A DNA stretch of 27,601 nt from CALHVX01 sp051027215 (GCA_051027215.1 JBPCXR010000098.1:1-27601), one strand, 5' to 3'. Counted from the first letter of the stretch, positions 1 through 7,979 are shown. Translations and numbers: made by a program. The notes: a model not told the origin generated them from the letters alone.

Positions 1-155
1 GCGATATGGGCGGCGACACCGGTGGTGGTGACATGGGTGGTGGTGACATGGGTGGTGGCGTTGCCGTACCCGAACCCGGAACTTTCGGGTTGCTGGTGCT
101 TTCGGCCATTGCCCTGTGGCGCTCAAAAGCTCATTTGGCGGTGCGCCGCTGCTAA
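1..155 (+). CDS. C-terminal end of a PEP-CTERM sorted surface/secreted protein (5' truncated)
   Basis: This is the last 51 codons (frame starting at base 3, stop TAA 153-155) of a gene that begins before the window. The visible protein has a Gly/Asp/Met-rich low-complexity stretch with the unit GGGDM repeated. It is followed by VPEPGTFGLLVLSAIALW and then a basic tail (RSK...RR). The VPEP motif, a short hydrophobic segment and terminal arginines are the three parts of a PEP-CTERM signal. In Gram-negative bacteria with an exosortase, that signal directs export and cell-surface or matrix attachment. The function of the missing N-terminal part is unknown. The Gly-rich run is probably a flexible linker next to the anchor. 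No exosortase gene is in the window. Confidence 0.85.
   Translation, partial: DMGGDTGGGDMGGGDMGGGVAVPEPGTFGLLVLSAIALWRSKAHLAVRRC
21..59 (+). repeat. 15-bp in-frame tandem repeat encoding GGGDM
   Basis: The unit GGTGGTGGTGACATG occurs twice in succession (21-35, 36-50), followed by a partial third copy (51-59). It is preceded by a degenerate related copy. The unit is a multiple of three, so copy-number change would preserve the frame of the PEP-CTERM protein. It forms the glycine-rich linker just before the VPEP motif. Confidence 0.8.
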
Positions 156-268
156 ACCCCTTGGCCGCTCTCGACTTGTCGGAGCAGGCTGCTCGCGCTC
201 GCTCGTGGCTTTCAATCCGGCATGCTTGCATGCAATGATGCTGGGTCCTGCGCAACTGAGAGAGCAAT

Positions 269-1585
269 ATGAGCGAGCTGGCAATTGATGAACCTTTCTG
301 GCTGAAGGACAATTTCGCTCCAGTTCACGAAGAGGTGACGGAGTTTGACCTGAAGGTGAGCGGGGAGATTCCCAGAGCGTTGAACGGGCGCTTGCTGCGC
401 AACGGCGCCAACCCACAGTCCGGCACTTCCGCGCATTGGTTCCTTGGCAACGGCATGTTGCATGGCGTTGAGATTCGCGAAGGTAAGGCGAATTGGTACA
501 GAAACCGCTACGTCAAAACCCCGCTGTACCTCGATCCCAACGCCGATGTAATGAGTTCCTTGGGCGACATGTCGAAGTCCGCGGCCAATACCCACGTGAT
601 TCATCACGCCGGCAAAATCATGGCGTTAGAAGAGGGCCATTGGCCATTCGTCGTGTCCGATGAGTTGGAAACGTTGGGGCCGAACAATTTCGATGGCAAA
701 TTGAAAGGCGCTATGACAGCACATCCGAAAACCTGTGCAGAGACTGGTGAGCTGCTGTCTTTTGCCTACGGGATGAGCGAACCCTTTCTTACTTATCATC
801 GAACATCGCGCGACGGCAAGATGCTGCAGGTCGAACCGATTACGGTGAAGGGTGCGACCATGATTCATGACTTCAACATCACTCGCAATCACGTGGTGTT
901 CATGGACTTGCCAGCCGTGTGGAACCTAGAAGGTATAGCCAGCTCTGGGCTGCCAGTAGTCTGGGACGAGTCCTACGGTGCGCGTTTGGGGGTGATGCCT
1001 CGCACAGGGACCGATGCTGACGTGAAGTGGTATGAGATCAACCCTTGCTACGTCTTTCATCCACTCAACGCCTATGAAGAAGGCAACAAGATCGTCGTCG
1101 ACGTTTGTCGCATGGACGATACTATGAAACCGGGTTCAAACTCTCCGCCCATGCTGTACCGCTGGATCATCGACCAGGACTCTGGTCGCGTATCCGAAAC
1201 CCAACTCGACGATCGAGTGGTGGATTTTACTCGCGTCTGCGACACGGTCGTTGGCCTAAAAAACCGCTATGGCTACGCTGCGGCGTTTGCCGGAGGATTG
1301 CCGGTTGCTGCCGGATTCGTAAAGTACGATCTACAGCGAGACAGCTCGGACTATCATGATCTCAATGGCGGGCAGGGCAGCGAACCGGTTTTCGTGAAAG
1401 ACCCGGAAGGCCAGGCTGAAGATGATGGTTGGGTGCTCAGCTATGTTTTCCAGCCAGAAATCAATCGTAGTGAAGTGGTCATTGTCGACTCGCGAGCATT
1501 CGCAGACGGGCCCGTTGCGCGAATTCACCTACCGGTGCGAGTGCCGGCAGGATTTCATGGCAATTGGGTGCCAGACGGCTACTAG
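269..1585 (+). CDS. Carotenoid oxygenase (RPE65/CCD family dioxygenase)
   Basis: The 438-aa protein belongs to the carotenoid/stilbene cleavage oxygenase family. These are seven-bladed propellers that use Fe(II) held by four histidines to split a double bond with O2. All four expected iron-ligand contexts are visible: AHPK (His152), IHDF (His200), FHPLNAYE (His264) and GFHG near the C-terminus (His430). The N-terminal GRLLRNGANP and WFLGNGMLHGV segments are also typical. The length is slightly below the usual 450-490 aa, but no blade is obviously missing. The ATG at 269 follows GAGAG. No signal peptide is seen, so it is probably cytoplasmic. It stands alone on this strand and converges on an MDR reductase gene. 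The family includes apocarotenoid, lignostilbene and isoeugenol-type cleavers, so the substrate is open. Confidence 0.93.
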   Translation: MSELAIDEPFWLKDNFAPVHEEVTEFDLKVSGEIPRALNGRLLRNGANPQSGTSAHWFLGNGMLHGVEIREGKANWYRNRYVKTPLYLDPNADVMSSLGDMSKSAANTHVIHHAGKIMALEEGHWPFVVSDELETLGPNNFDGKLKGAMTAHPKTCAETGELLSFAYGMSEPFLTYHRTSRDGKMLQVEPITVKGATMIHDFNITRNHVVFMDLPAVWNLEGIASSGLPVVWDESYGARLGVMPRTGTDADVKWYEINPCYVFHPLNAYEEGNKIVVDVCRMDDTMKPGSNSPPMLYRWIIDQDSGRVSETQLDDRVVDFTRVCDTVVGLKNRYGYAAAFAGGLPVAAGFVKYDLQRDSSDYHDLNGGQGSEPVFVKDPEGQAEDDGWVLSYVFQPEINRSEVVIVDSRAFADGPVARIHLPVRVPAGFHGNWVPDGY

Positions 1586-1595
1586 GGCGAGGTGG

Positions 1596-1621
1596 CGACC
1601 CCGGGCATGAGCTCGGGGTCG
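1596..1621. terminator. GC-rich hairpin between convergent genes, candidate bidirectional terminator
   Basis: CGACCCCGGGC and GCTCGGGGTCG flank a four-base loop (ATGA), giving an 11-bp stem with one G-T/U wobble. It lies 10 bases past the carotenoid oxygenase stop and 11 bases past the end of the convergent MDR gene. No clear T-run follows on either strand, so intrinsic termination would be imperfect. Confidence 0.65.
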
Positions 1622-1632
1622 GCGTGATCGAT

Positions 1633-2631
1633 CTAAGGATTCACCATGAGTTTTCCCGTGTGCCCGCCGCTGAAAAGCATCAGCAGTGCCTCTGGAAAAT
1701 TCTCCACGCCGTCGACCACGTGCTCCTTAATATGGAATTTGCCTTCTTGTAGCCAGCGGGTGAGATCAGTCATAGCTTGGGGATGATCGTCAGACCAATA
1801 GTCCACGGTGAAGCCGCGCATGCTGGCGTTACGTTCCGCTAAACGCAGATATAACTTCGGTCCGGTAACGTCGTCGAGATGCTGATACTGGGAGATGGCG
1901 CCGCAGATTACGACCCTCGCCGCCGGAGCGATGTTGGCGAGCACCGCGTCGAGAATGTCTCCACCCACATTATCGAAGAACAAGTTGACCCCTTCAGGTG
2001 CTAGTTCCTGCAATCGCTCGTTGACGTCTTCGTTCTTATAGTCGATGCCCGCCGCGATGCCGAGATCATCCACCAGATAGCGCACTTTCTCTGGGCCGCC
2101 GGCAATACCGATGACGTGAGCGCCTTTGATCCGGGCAATTTCGCAAGCCACCGATCCCACCGCGCCAGCGGCTGCCGAGACGACCACAGTATCGTTTTCG
2201 GATAGCGCGCCAACGCTGTTCAGGCCGACGTAGGCAGTAACCCCGGTGGTTAAACCGAGAACGCCAAGATGGGCGGAAGCTGGTGCTTCACTCTCATCCA
2301 GCTTCTTGAACATGGCTGCCGGCGCCAGCATATGCGATTGGGCACACACCGGACCGAACACGGCGTCGCCCTGTCGCAGATTGCCATCGCCGCTAGATAT
2401 GACTCTACCGATGCCGAGCGCCGTCAGCGTACCACCGAGCGGAACCCCTTGATGGTGCCCGCCCTCGCGCAGCGTTGTAGTGATCCAGGCATCGATAGAG
2501 ATGTTCTCGACCTTGAGCAGCACCTGACCCTCGCTCGGCGCTGGCAAGGTTTCTTCTTCAATGGCGAAACAGTCGGACGTAATGGTGCCGTTAGGTCGTT
2601 GCTTCAGCACGACCTTGGTGTTCGTAGTCAT
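1633..2631 (-). CDS. NADPH-dependent MDR-family oxidoreductase (CurA / prostaglandin reductase-like)
   Basis: The 332-aa zinc-free medium-chain dehydrogenase/reductase resembles the CurA/YncB and leukotriene B4 12-hydroxydehydrogenase group. Characterised members reduce the C=C bond of alpha,beta-unsaturated ketones and aldehydes with NADPH. The N-terminal catalytic part is followed by the nucleotide-binding motif AAAGAVGS (about 153-160), the IGIAGG strand, and FFDNVGGDILD, a hallmark of this group. It is the second gene of a pair. The upstream PPOX-class gene ends 19 bases before this ATG, so they are probably cotranscribed. A paralogue lies at 6907-7917. The real substrate is unknown; an enone intermediate of the neighbouring P450 route is an inference. 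Confidence 0.9.
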   Translation of the reverse strand: MTTNTKVVLKQRPNGTITSDCFAIEEETLPAPSEGQVLLKVENISIDAWITTTLREGGHHQGVPLGGTLTALGIGRVISSGDGNLRQGDAVFGPVCAQSHMLAPAAMFKKLDESEAPASAHLGVLGLTTGVTAYVGLNSVGALSENDTVVVSAAAGAVGSVACEIARIKGAHVIGIAGGPEKVRYLVDDLGIAAGIDYKNEDVNERLQELAPEGVNLFFDNVGGDILDAVLANIAPAARVVICGAISQYQHLDDVTGPKLYLRLAERNASMRGFTVDYWSDDHPQAMTDLTRWLQEGKFHIKEHVVDGVENFPEALLMLFSGGHTGKLMVNP

Positions 2632-2650
2632 ATTGTTCCCGGACGGTGAG

Positions 2651-3244
2651 TTAACGCGGCGGTAGACCTTTTTCTTCGCGGAGCTTGTTCATGCGCGTGA
2701 CGTCTGCGCCCATTCGATCGCCAAGCTCTTCTTCGGAGATGGTGCCAGCCATGTGAGCACCCGCTTTTGTGCCGTTGTACATGATCTTCTTCACCGGGGT
2801 TACGGCGAGAATGACCCGCAGTGGCGAATCCAGCAAATTGTAGAAGAACTCCTCGCCTTCCTTGCTGGCAGGGTTCAGCTTTTGCGACAGGGCGGTGTAG
2901 AACCACTTTTTGGTGTCGTCGTCATCAAAAAACTCGCCTTTGCCTTTGAAGGTAATAGCGCCGCCAGGCAACTCCGCGCTAGCACCGGCAGGGTAGCCGT
3001 GACTGCTGACGTTGACGGAGACTCGATTGTCCCGGCGAATGGCCGCGGTACGGTGGCGGTGTTCAGAAAAGGTCAGCCAGATCTTGCCATCGTGCCACAC
3101 AAACGCGTGGGTCACGCCCACTGGCCAGCCATCTTTGGTGCCCCACATCAGCACGCATTCGACCGAGTTGTTCATCAGCTGATCAATTTCGTCGTCTGTG
3201 AACGGATAGATCGATACGATCTCGTGGTCGTGGGTCTGAACCAT
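2651..3244 (-). CDS. Pyridoxamine 5'-phosphate oxidase-like (PPOX-class) flavin-binding protein
   Basis: The 197-aa protein has a split-barrel FMN-binding fold of the PPOX superfamily. The N-terminal half reads through VGVTHAFVW, IWLTFSEHRHRTAAIRRD and RVSVNVS, a pattern typical of PPOX-class F420/FMN reductases and haem-utilisation-like proteins. The C-terminal 30 residues are charged. The reading frame is open back to 3352, but the ATG at 3244 is preferred. It has AAGGA eight bases upstream, and the extra N-terminal residues do not look like protein sequence. It leads an operon with the MDR reductase (19-base gap) and is divergent from the CYP153 gene. The exact reaction is unknown; a redox role with a flavin or deazaflavin is inferred from family and context. 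Confidence 0.82.
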   Translation of the reverse strand: MVQTHDHEIVSIYPFTDDEIDQLMNNSVECVLMWGTKDGWPVGVTHAFVWHDGKIWLTFSEHRHRTAAIRRDNRVSVNVSSHGYPAGASAELPGGAITFKGKGEFFDDDDTKKWFYTALSQKLNPASKEGEEFFYNLLDSPLRVILAVTPVKKIMYNGTKAGAHMAGTISEEELGDRMGADVTRMNKLREEKGLPPR

Positions 3245-3332
3245 AGCTATGTCCTTGAAATTTAAGTGATCATCCCCTTCGGCACTGGCTGCCGTCAGGT
3301 GTGTTGCGACCACTTTAGCCGCTTCGGTAGCG

Positions 3333-3377
3333 CTTTGCACAGGCGGGAGCAAAGTATCGCCGCAAAGGTACCTTTGC
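3333..3377. promoter_or_regulatory. Operator-like array of GCAAAG half-sites in the PPOX / CYP153 divergent region
   Basis: The 170-base region between the divergent PPOX and CYP153 genes contains a perfect 16-bp palindrome, GCAAAGGTACCTTTGC (3362-3377). Just beside it is a second inverted pair of the same half-site: CTTTGC at 3333-3338 and GCAAAG at 3349-3354. Four copies of one hexamer in 45 bases, 38 to 82 bases ahead of the P450 start, suggest binding of a dimeric repressor or activator to both operons. No convincing -35/-10 pair could be placed. No regulator gene adjoins it. Confidence 0.5.
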
Positions 3378-3414
3378 TAAGGTCCCAGCGCATGGCAATC
3401 CATGGAGAAGCACC

Positions 3415-4746
3415 GTGAGCGAGCAGAGTAGCCGGGTGAAAGAAGCGGGCGAGACGCCTGAAGGCAACAGCTTTATGAGCCCGTTTCTGTCGCCGAACCC
3501 GCCGCCAATCATCGAAGATCCCTATTCCGTGCCCATTGAAGAGATAAACGTCATCGACGGCCGGTTGTTCCAGCAGGATCTGCATTGGGCGCACTTTAAA
3601 CGCCTGCGCGAAGAAGACCCGGTGCACTTCAACGAGCTACCGGGCATCGGCCGCTATTGGTCGCTGACGAAATTCGAAGACATCATGTACGTTGATAAGA
3701 ACCATGAGTTGTTTTCTTCGGCTCATGGTATTGCGCTCGGTCCGCGCATCGATGCGACTCCGAACCCAGAAGAACTGCAATTTTCGAACTTTATTGCCAT
3801 GGACCCGCCGAAGCATGACGTGCAGCGGGCGACGGTCGCGGGGGTGGTGGCACCAAGGAACTTGGCGAATATGGAATCGTCCATTCGCGAGCGCACTGGC
3901 AAAGTGTTGGATGATCTTCCGGTTGGAGAAACGTTTAACTGGGTGGACAAGGTGTCGATTGAGCTGACAACTCAAATGCTGGCCATTTTGTTTGACTTTC
4001 CGTTTGAAGAGCGCAGAAAGTTAACCCGCTGGTCTGATGTGGCAACCGCGCCACCAGGCACTGGCATTGTTGATACCGTTGAACAACGGCGAGCAGAATT
4101 GCTCGAGTGCCTGGCCTATTTTACTGAGCTTTGGAACCAGCGAGTCAATCAAGAAACACCTGGCTCGGATCTAATTTCCATGCTCGCTCACGGCAAAGAG
4201 ACGCGCAACATGCAGCCCTACGAGTTCCTTGGGAACTTAATTCTACTGATTGTTGGTGGCAACGACACAACGCGCAATTCGATGAGCGCAGGTGTGCTGG
4301 CGCTCAATGAAAACCCCGAAGAATATGACAAGCTGCGACGAGACCCAACGTTAATTGGCAACATGGTTCCAGAGATCATTCGCTGGCAGACGCCGCTGCC
4401 TTACATGCGCAGAACGGCAAATCAAGACGTCGAGATCCGGGGTAAGCAGATCAAAGCGGGTGACCAGTTGCTCATGTGGTACGTTTCAGGGAACCGTGAT
4501 GAAGCAGTAATCGATGAGCCGAATGAGTTTTTGATCGATAGGTCCAATGCTCGTCACCATCTGTCGTTCGGCTTTGGTATCCATCGATGCATGGGCAATC
4601 GCTTGGCAGAAATGCAGCTGCGAGTGCTGTGGGAAGAAATCATGCAGCGCTTTCAGAACGTCGAAGTCGTTGGAACGCCGCAGAGACTGCGTTCAAGTTT
4701 TGTGCGAGGTATCACCGAGCTGCCTGTCGTATTGCACCCGGTATAA
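3415..4746 (+). CDS. Cytochrome P450, CYP153-like (aliphatic hydroxylase)
   Basis: The 443-aa soluble bacterial P450 has the I-helix oxygen-activation motif GGNDTTRNS (Asn283-Asp284-Thr285-Thr286). The K-helix region is EIIRWQTPLPYMRR, and the haem loop is FGFGIHRCMGNRLAE with thiolate ligand Cys392. The GNDTTRNS and HRCMGNRLAE wording is characteristic of CYP153, whose studied members hydroxylate the terminal carbon of alkanes, cycloalkanes, limonene and similar molecules. The start is GTG with GGAG seven bases upstream. An internal ATG at 3475 is possible, because the first 20 residues are unlike the family. The gene ends 34 bases before the alcohol dehydrogenase, so the two probably form an operon. 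The ferredoxin and ferredoxin reductase usually needed are not in the window. Confidence 0.93.
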   Translation: MSEQSSRVKEAGETPEGNSFMSPFLSPNPPPIIEDPYSVPIEEINVIDGRLFQQDLHWAHFKRLREEDPVHFNELPGIGRYWSLTKFEDIMYVDKNHELFSSAHGIALGPRIDATPNPEELQFSNFIAMDPPKHDVQRATVAGVVAPRNLANMESSIRERTGKVLDDLPVGETFNWVDKVSIELTTQMLAILFDFPFEERRKLTRWSDVATAPPGTGIVDTVEQRRAELLECLAYFTELWNQRVNQETPGSDLISMLAHGKETRNMQPYEFLGNLILLIVGGNDTTRNSMSAGVLALNENPEEYDKLRRDPTLIGNMVPEIIRWQTPLPYMRRTANQDVEIRGKQIKAGDQLLMWYVSGNRDEAVIDEPNEFLIDRSNARHHLSFGFGIHRCMGNRLAEMQLRVLWEEIMQRFQNVEVVGTPQRLRSSFVRGITELPVVLHPV

Positions 4747-4767
4747 CAAACAGACTGCAATACAACT

Positions 4768-4775
4768 CAAGGAGG
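4768..4775 (+). promoter_or_regulatory. Strong Shine-Dalgarno fixing the PQQ dehydrogenase start
   Basis: CAAGGAGG, nearly perfect to the 16S anti-SD, sits five bases before the ATG at 4781. It decides between this start and the long upstream extension of the frame into the P450 gene. It also suggests the dehydrogenase is translated efficiently and independently of the P450. Confidence 0.8.
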
Positions 4776-4780
4776 GGACT

Positions 4781-6910
4781 ATGGGGTTGGCAGGCCTAAG
4801 GCGTGGCTGGATTGGTCTGTTATGGGTGCTGGGCAGCAGTTGTGCGCAACCCGGCAACGAAGCGCCGCAGCAACAAGCAGTCGTCAAAGTAACAGACACC
4901 GCTCGAATTGCTGGTTCAGTCGCTGAGCCTGACCAATGGCTGAGCCACGGAGGCGGCTATTCCGAGCAGCGTTTTTCTGGGCTGCGGCAAATTCGGCCGG
5001 AAACGGTGGAGGGTCTGGGCCTAGCTTGGTACTTCGATTTCGACACCCATCGGGGTCAAGAATCCACTCCGCTAATGGTGGATGGCGTAATCTATGTCAC
5101 CAGTGCTTGGAGCAAGGTATTCGCCCTGGATGCAGCAACAGGTACGCAACTGTGGCGCTATGATCCTGAGGTACCTGGCAAGTTTGGCCTGAGCGCTTGT
5201 TGTGATGCAGTGAATCGGGGCGCCGCCTACTACCAAGGCAAAGTCTATGTCGGCACGCTCGATGGCCGCTTGATTGCGCTCGATGCAGCAAGTGGCGAGC
5301 TAGTGTGGTCGACGCTTACGGTTGACCAATCACAACCCTATACCATCACCGGCGCCCCGAGAGTGGCGAAAGGCAAGGTTTTCATTGGCAACGGTGGCGC
5401 CGAGTATGGCGTTCGTGGTTACGTCAGTGCTTACGATGCCACCACAGGCGCACTGAGCTGGCGATTCTACACGGTGCCTGGCGATCCACGAGAACCGGCT
5501 GATGGCGCCGCCTCCGACGCAATACTGCAAAAGACCGCGGCAAACACCTGGCATGGGCGTCGATATCTCGAGTATGGCGGAGGTGGCGGCACAGTCTGGG
5601 ACAGCATTGTCTATGATCCTGATTTGGATCAACTTTATGTTGGCACCGGTAACGGTTCGCCCTGGAACCGCCAGCTTCGCTCCGAGGGACGTGGCGATAA
5701 CCTGTTCCTCTCTTCGATTCTCGCCTTGAATCCTGACACTGGGGACTACCTCTGGCACTACCAGGAAACGCCTGGCGAGACCTGGGATTACACGGCAACC
5801 CAACAGATCAGCCTGGCTGAGCTAGAAGTCGACGGTGAGCGCCAAAAAGTACTGATGCATGCACCCAAGAACGGCTTCTTTTACCTGCTCAACCGAGAGA
5901 CGGGCAAGCTCGTCTCGGCAGAGAAATTCATTCCGGCGAACTGGGCGGAACGGATCGACCTAGAGACCGGGCGACCAGTCGAGACCCCTGGCGCCCGTTA
6001 CGAGGAGCAGCCGTTTTTAGCAACCGTGGGTGGCGCTGGTGCCCACAATTGGCAACCGATGTCTTACAGTCCACTAACCGGATTGGTTTATATCCCGGCA
6101 CAACAGGTACCGTTTCTTTACTCTGCGCTAGCCGCCGAGCCGTACCGTCCCGGCGAGTGGAATTTGGGTGTAGATCTTCTCGGCACGCCACTGCCCCTGG
6201 ATGCGTCAGCTCGAGCAGAAATCGTGGACGGGCTACAAGGTCGGTTGATCGCTTGGGATCCGGTTCAACAAAGAGAAGCCTGGCGGGTCGAACACGATGG
6301 ACCCTGGAATGGTGGAACCTTGGCAACGGCTGGTGGGTTGGTGTTTCAAGGGCTCACCGATCACAGCTTTCGTGCCTATGATGCTGCCTCTGGCAAGCTT
6401 TTGTGGCAGTACCCAACCCAAGATGCGGTGATCACCGCGCCCATCAGCTTTGCTTTGGGCGATGAGCAGTACATTGCGGTGTCGGTAGGTAACGGTGGGG
6501 GAATGCCGTTGACGTTACCGACGTTCGATGGCCCCAAGGCAACACCGAATGGACGCCTGCTCGTGTTCAAATTGGGGGCAACCGAAAGACTCCCTGATTT
6601 TGCGCCAGCTGAGCAGAGTGTTGTAACGGCCCAAGGCAGCGTGTCCGCTGTCGACGCCAGTCGGGCGTTCGCGCTGTTTGGCCGCTATTGTGCGGCTTGC
6701 CATGGCATAGAGACGCTGTCGGCGGGTGTGTTGCCTGATCTACGCTATTCCCCTGCGGTGGCCAACGATTCGCTCTGGCGAGCGATAGTGCGCGACGGCG
6801 CATACGAAACGAAAGGAATGGTGGGATTTGGCGCAAGCCTTAGCGAAGCTGACGTTGAGCTGCTGCGGCTCTACGTCTCTGATCAGGCGCATAAGATCCT
6901 GGTTGATTAG
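4781..6910 (+). CDS. PQQ-dependent quinohaemoprotein alcohol dehydrogenase (type II-like)
   Basis: The 709-aa periplasmic enzyme has an eight-bladed PQQ propeller followed by a cytochrome c domain. It would oxidise alcohols to aldehydes and pass electrons to haem c. Evidence includes the vicinal cysteines SACCDAVNRG (Cys140-Cys141), VGTGNGSPWNR, TWDYTATQQ (Trp335-Asp336) and APKNGFFYLLNRETG. The C-terminal CAACH haem site is at Cys637/Cys640/His641, with a later KGMVGFG that probably supplies Met. The length matches type II quinohaemoprotein dehydrogenases. The N-terminus (RRGWIGLLWVLGSSC) is an export signal and could be a lipoprotein signal, though the lipobox is imperfect. The ATG at 4781 has a very strong AAGGAGG; the frame is open further upstream inside the P450 gene, but that part is not coding. 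It follows the CYP153 gene by 34 bases, consistent with oxidising its product. Confidence 0.93.
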   Translation: MGLAGLRRGWIGLLWVLGSSCAQPGNEAPQQQAVVKVTDTARIAGSVAEPDQWLSHGGGYSEQRFSGLRQIRPETVEGLGLAWYFDFDTHRGQESTPLMVDGVIYVTSAWSKVFALDAATGTQLWRYDPEVPGKFGLSACCDAVNRGAAYYQGKVYVGTLDGRLIALDAASGELVWSTLTVDQSQPYTITGAPRVAKGKVFIGNGGAEYGVRGYVSAYDATTGALSWRFYTVPGDPREPADGAASDAILQKTAANTWHGRRYLEYGGGGGTVWDSIVYDPDLDQLYVGTGNGSPWNRQLRSEGRGDNLFLSSILALNPDTGDYLWHYQETPGETWDYTATQQISLAELEVDGERQKVLMHAPKNGFFYLLNRETGKLVSAEKFIPANWAERIDLETGRPVETPGARYEEQPFLATVGGAGAHNWQPMSYSPLTGLVYIPAQQVPFLYSALAAEPYRPGEWNLGVDLLGTPLPLDASARAEIVDGLQGRLIAWDPVQQREAWRVEHDGPWNGGTLATAGGLVFQGLTDHSFRAYDAASGKLLWQYPTQDAVITAPISFALGDEQYIAVSVGNGGGMPLTLPTFDGPKATPNGRLLVFKLGATERLPDFAPAEQSVVTAQGSVSAVDASRAFALFGRYCAACHGIETLSAGVLPDLRYSPAVANDSLWRAIVRDGAYETKGMVGFGASLSEADVELLRLYVSDQAHKILVD

Positions 6911-7917
6911 GTTGCAGCCACGCGCACCAGCTGGGTGCCGAAATTTTTTCCGGAAAGCACGCGAACGAGCGCATCGGGCGCGTGTTCGATGCCTTCGACG
7001 ATGTCCTCTGCGTACTGTAGCGCTCCTGATTGAATCAGAGATGCAAGCCGATCGTGTGCCGTCTTGAATTGGTCGGTGAAATTGAAAATGTAGAAGCCAG
7101 ACATCGTCGCTTGCTGATAGACCAGATTGAAATAGTTTTTTGGGCCGTACCAATCGAGGTCGTGGTTGTATTGCGAGGTGCCCCCGCATAGCACGACTCG
7201 TGCATTGCGTCGAATCATGCCTAGACAGAGATCAAGAATTTCGCCGCCGACGTTGTCGAAGTAGATATCGATGCCTTTAGGACAGGCTTCGGCCAGTCGA
7301 TCCGCGACGTTTTCGGTTTTATAGTTAATGGCCGTATCGCAGCCTAGCTGATTTACTAGCCAATCCGTTTTCTGTTCGCTGCCGGCAATACCGACGACTT
7401 TACAACCTTGCAAGCGCCCTAGTTGGCAGACGATGGAGCCGACGTTGCCAGCCGCGGCTGAGACCACCAAGGTATCTCCGGGTCTAGGTTGCGCGTACTC
7501 CCCCATGCCGACGTAGGCTGTAGCGCCGCCAGCGCCTAGTACGTGCAGTAGTGTACTTTCAGGCAAACTTCGACTGGAACCAGCCTTGCTGATGCCGGCG
7601 CCTTGGCTGACGAGATACTGCTGCCAGCCAAGATTGCCGGTGACTAAGTCCCCGGTTTGAAACGTGGCATTGTTGGATTCGATGACGCGTCCTAAGCCGG
7701 TGCTGCGCATGACCTCGCCGATGGGGATCGGCTGGCGGCTGATACCACCTGAGGTCAGGGCCATCCGCAGAGGTGGAGAAAGCACCAGCCAGCGCACTTC
7801 AATCAGAAACTCGTCTGCCCCAATCGCTGGTAGCGCAGTTTCCTGCAGGGTGAAATGGTTCTTGGAGACTTCGGTTTCTGGCCGCGATGCCAGGGTCCAT
7901 TGCTTATTGACGGTCAT
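6907..7917 (-). CDS. NADP-dependent MDR-family oxidoreductase (CurA-like), second copy
   Basis: The 336-aa paralogue of the MDR gene at 1633-2631 has the same architecture. It has an N-terminal catalytic domain, AAAGNVGS (about 154-161), VVGIAGSEQKTDWLVNQLG, a dinucleotide-binding region, IYFDNVGGEILD and the VVLCGGTSQYN segment typical of CurA/YncB-type double-bond reductases. The frame extends to a TTG at 7941, but ATG 7917 gives MTVNKQW, the usual beginning of this family, although its SD is weak. Its TAA overlaps the TAG of the convergent PQQ dehydrogenase (shared bases 6907-6910), leaving no room for a terminator between them. It is probably monocistronic. It is likely to reduce an unsaturated carbonyl; the substrate is unknown. 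Confidence 0.9.
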   Translation of the reverse strand: MTVNKQWTLASRPETEVSKNHFTLQETALPAIGADEFLIEVRWLVLSPPLRMALTSGGISRQPIPIGEVMRSTGLGRVIESNNATFQTGDLVTGNLGWQQYLVSQGAGISKAGSSRSLPESTLLHVLGAGGATAYVGMGEYAQPRPGDTLVVSAAAGNVGSIVCQLGRLQGCKVVGIAGSEQKTDWLVNQLGCDTAINYKTENVADRLAEACPKGIDIYFDNVGGEILDLCLGMIRRNARVVLCGGTSQYNHDLDWYGPKNYFNLVYQQATMSGFYIFNFTDQFKTAHDRLASLIQSGALQYAEDIVEGIEHAPDALVRVLSGKNFGTQLVRVAAT

Positions 7918-7979
7918 TAGTTTTCTCGAGCGTGGCTGCAATCAATATGCCCACCTGGGTTTTTGTTGTACAGCGCTGA

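Noticed and set aside
182..194. Small hairpin GAGCA-GGC-TGCTC after the PEP-CTERM gene as a terminator
   Set aside because: Only five base pairs and no T-run follows; too weak to call.
220..233. GCATGC direct repeat before the carotenoid oxygenase
   Set aside because: A short, simple repeat with no second supporting site; likely chance.
22..288. Open frame reading VVTWVVVTWVV and onwards over the start of the window
   Set aside because: It is the wrong frame across the Gly-rich repeat; frame 3 gives a clear PEP-CTERM tail ending at 155.
4547..4780. N-terminal extension of the PQQ dehydrogenase frame into the P450 gene
   Set aside because: It overlaps the haem-binding end of the P450, and a near-perfect SD plus export signal mark ATG 4781.
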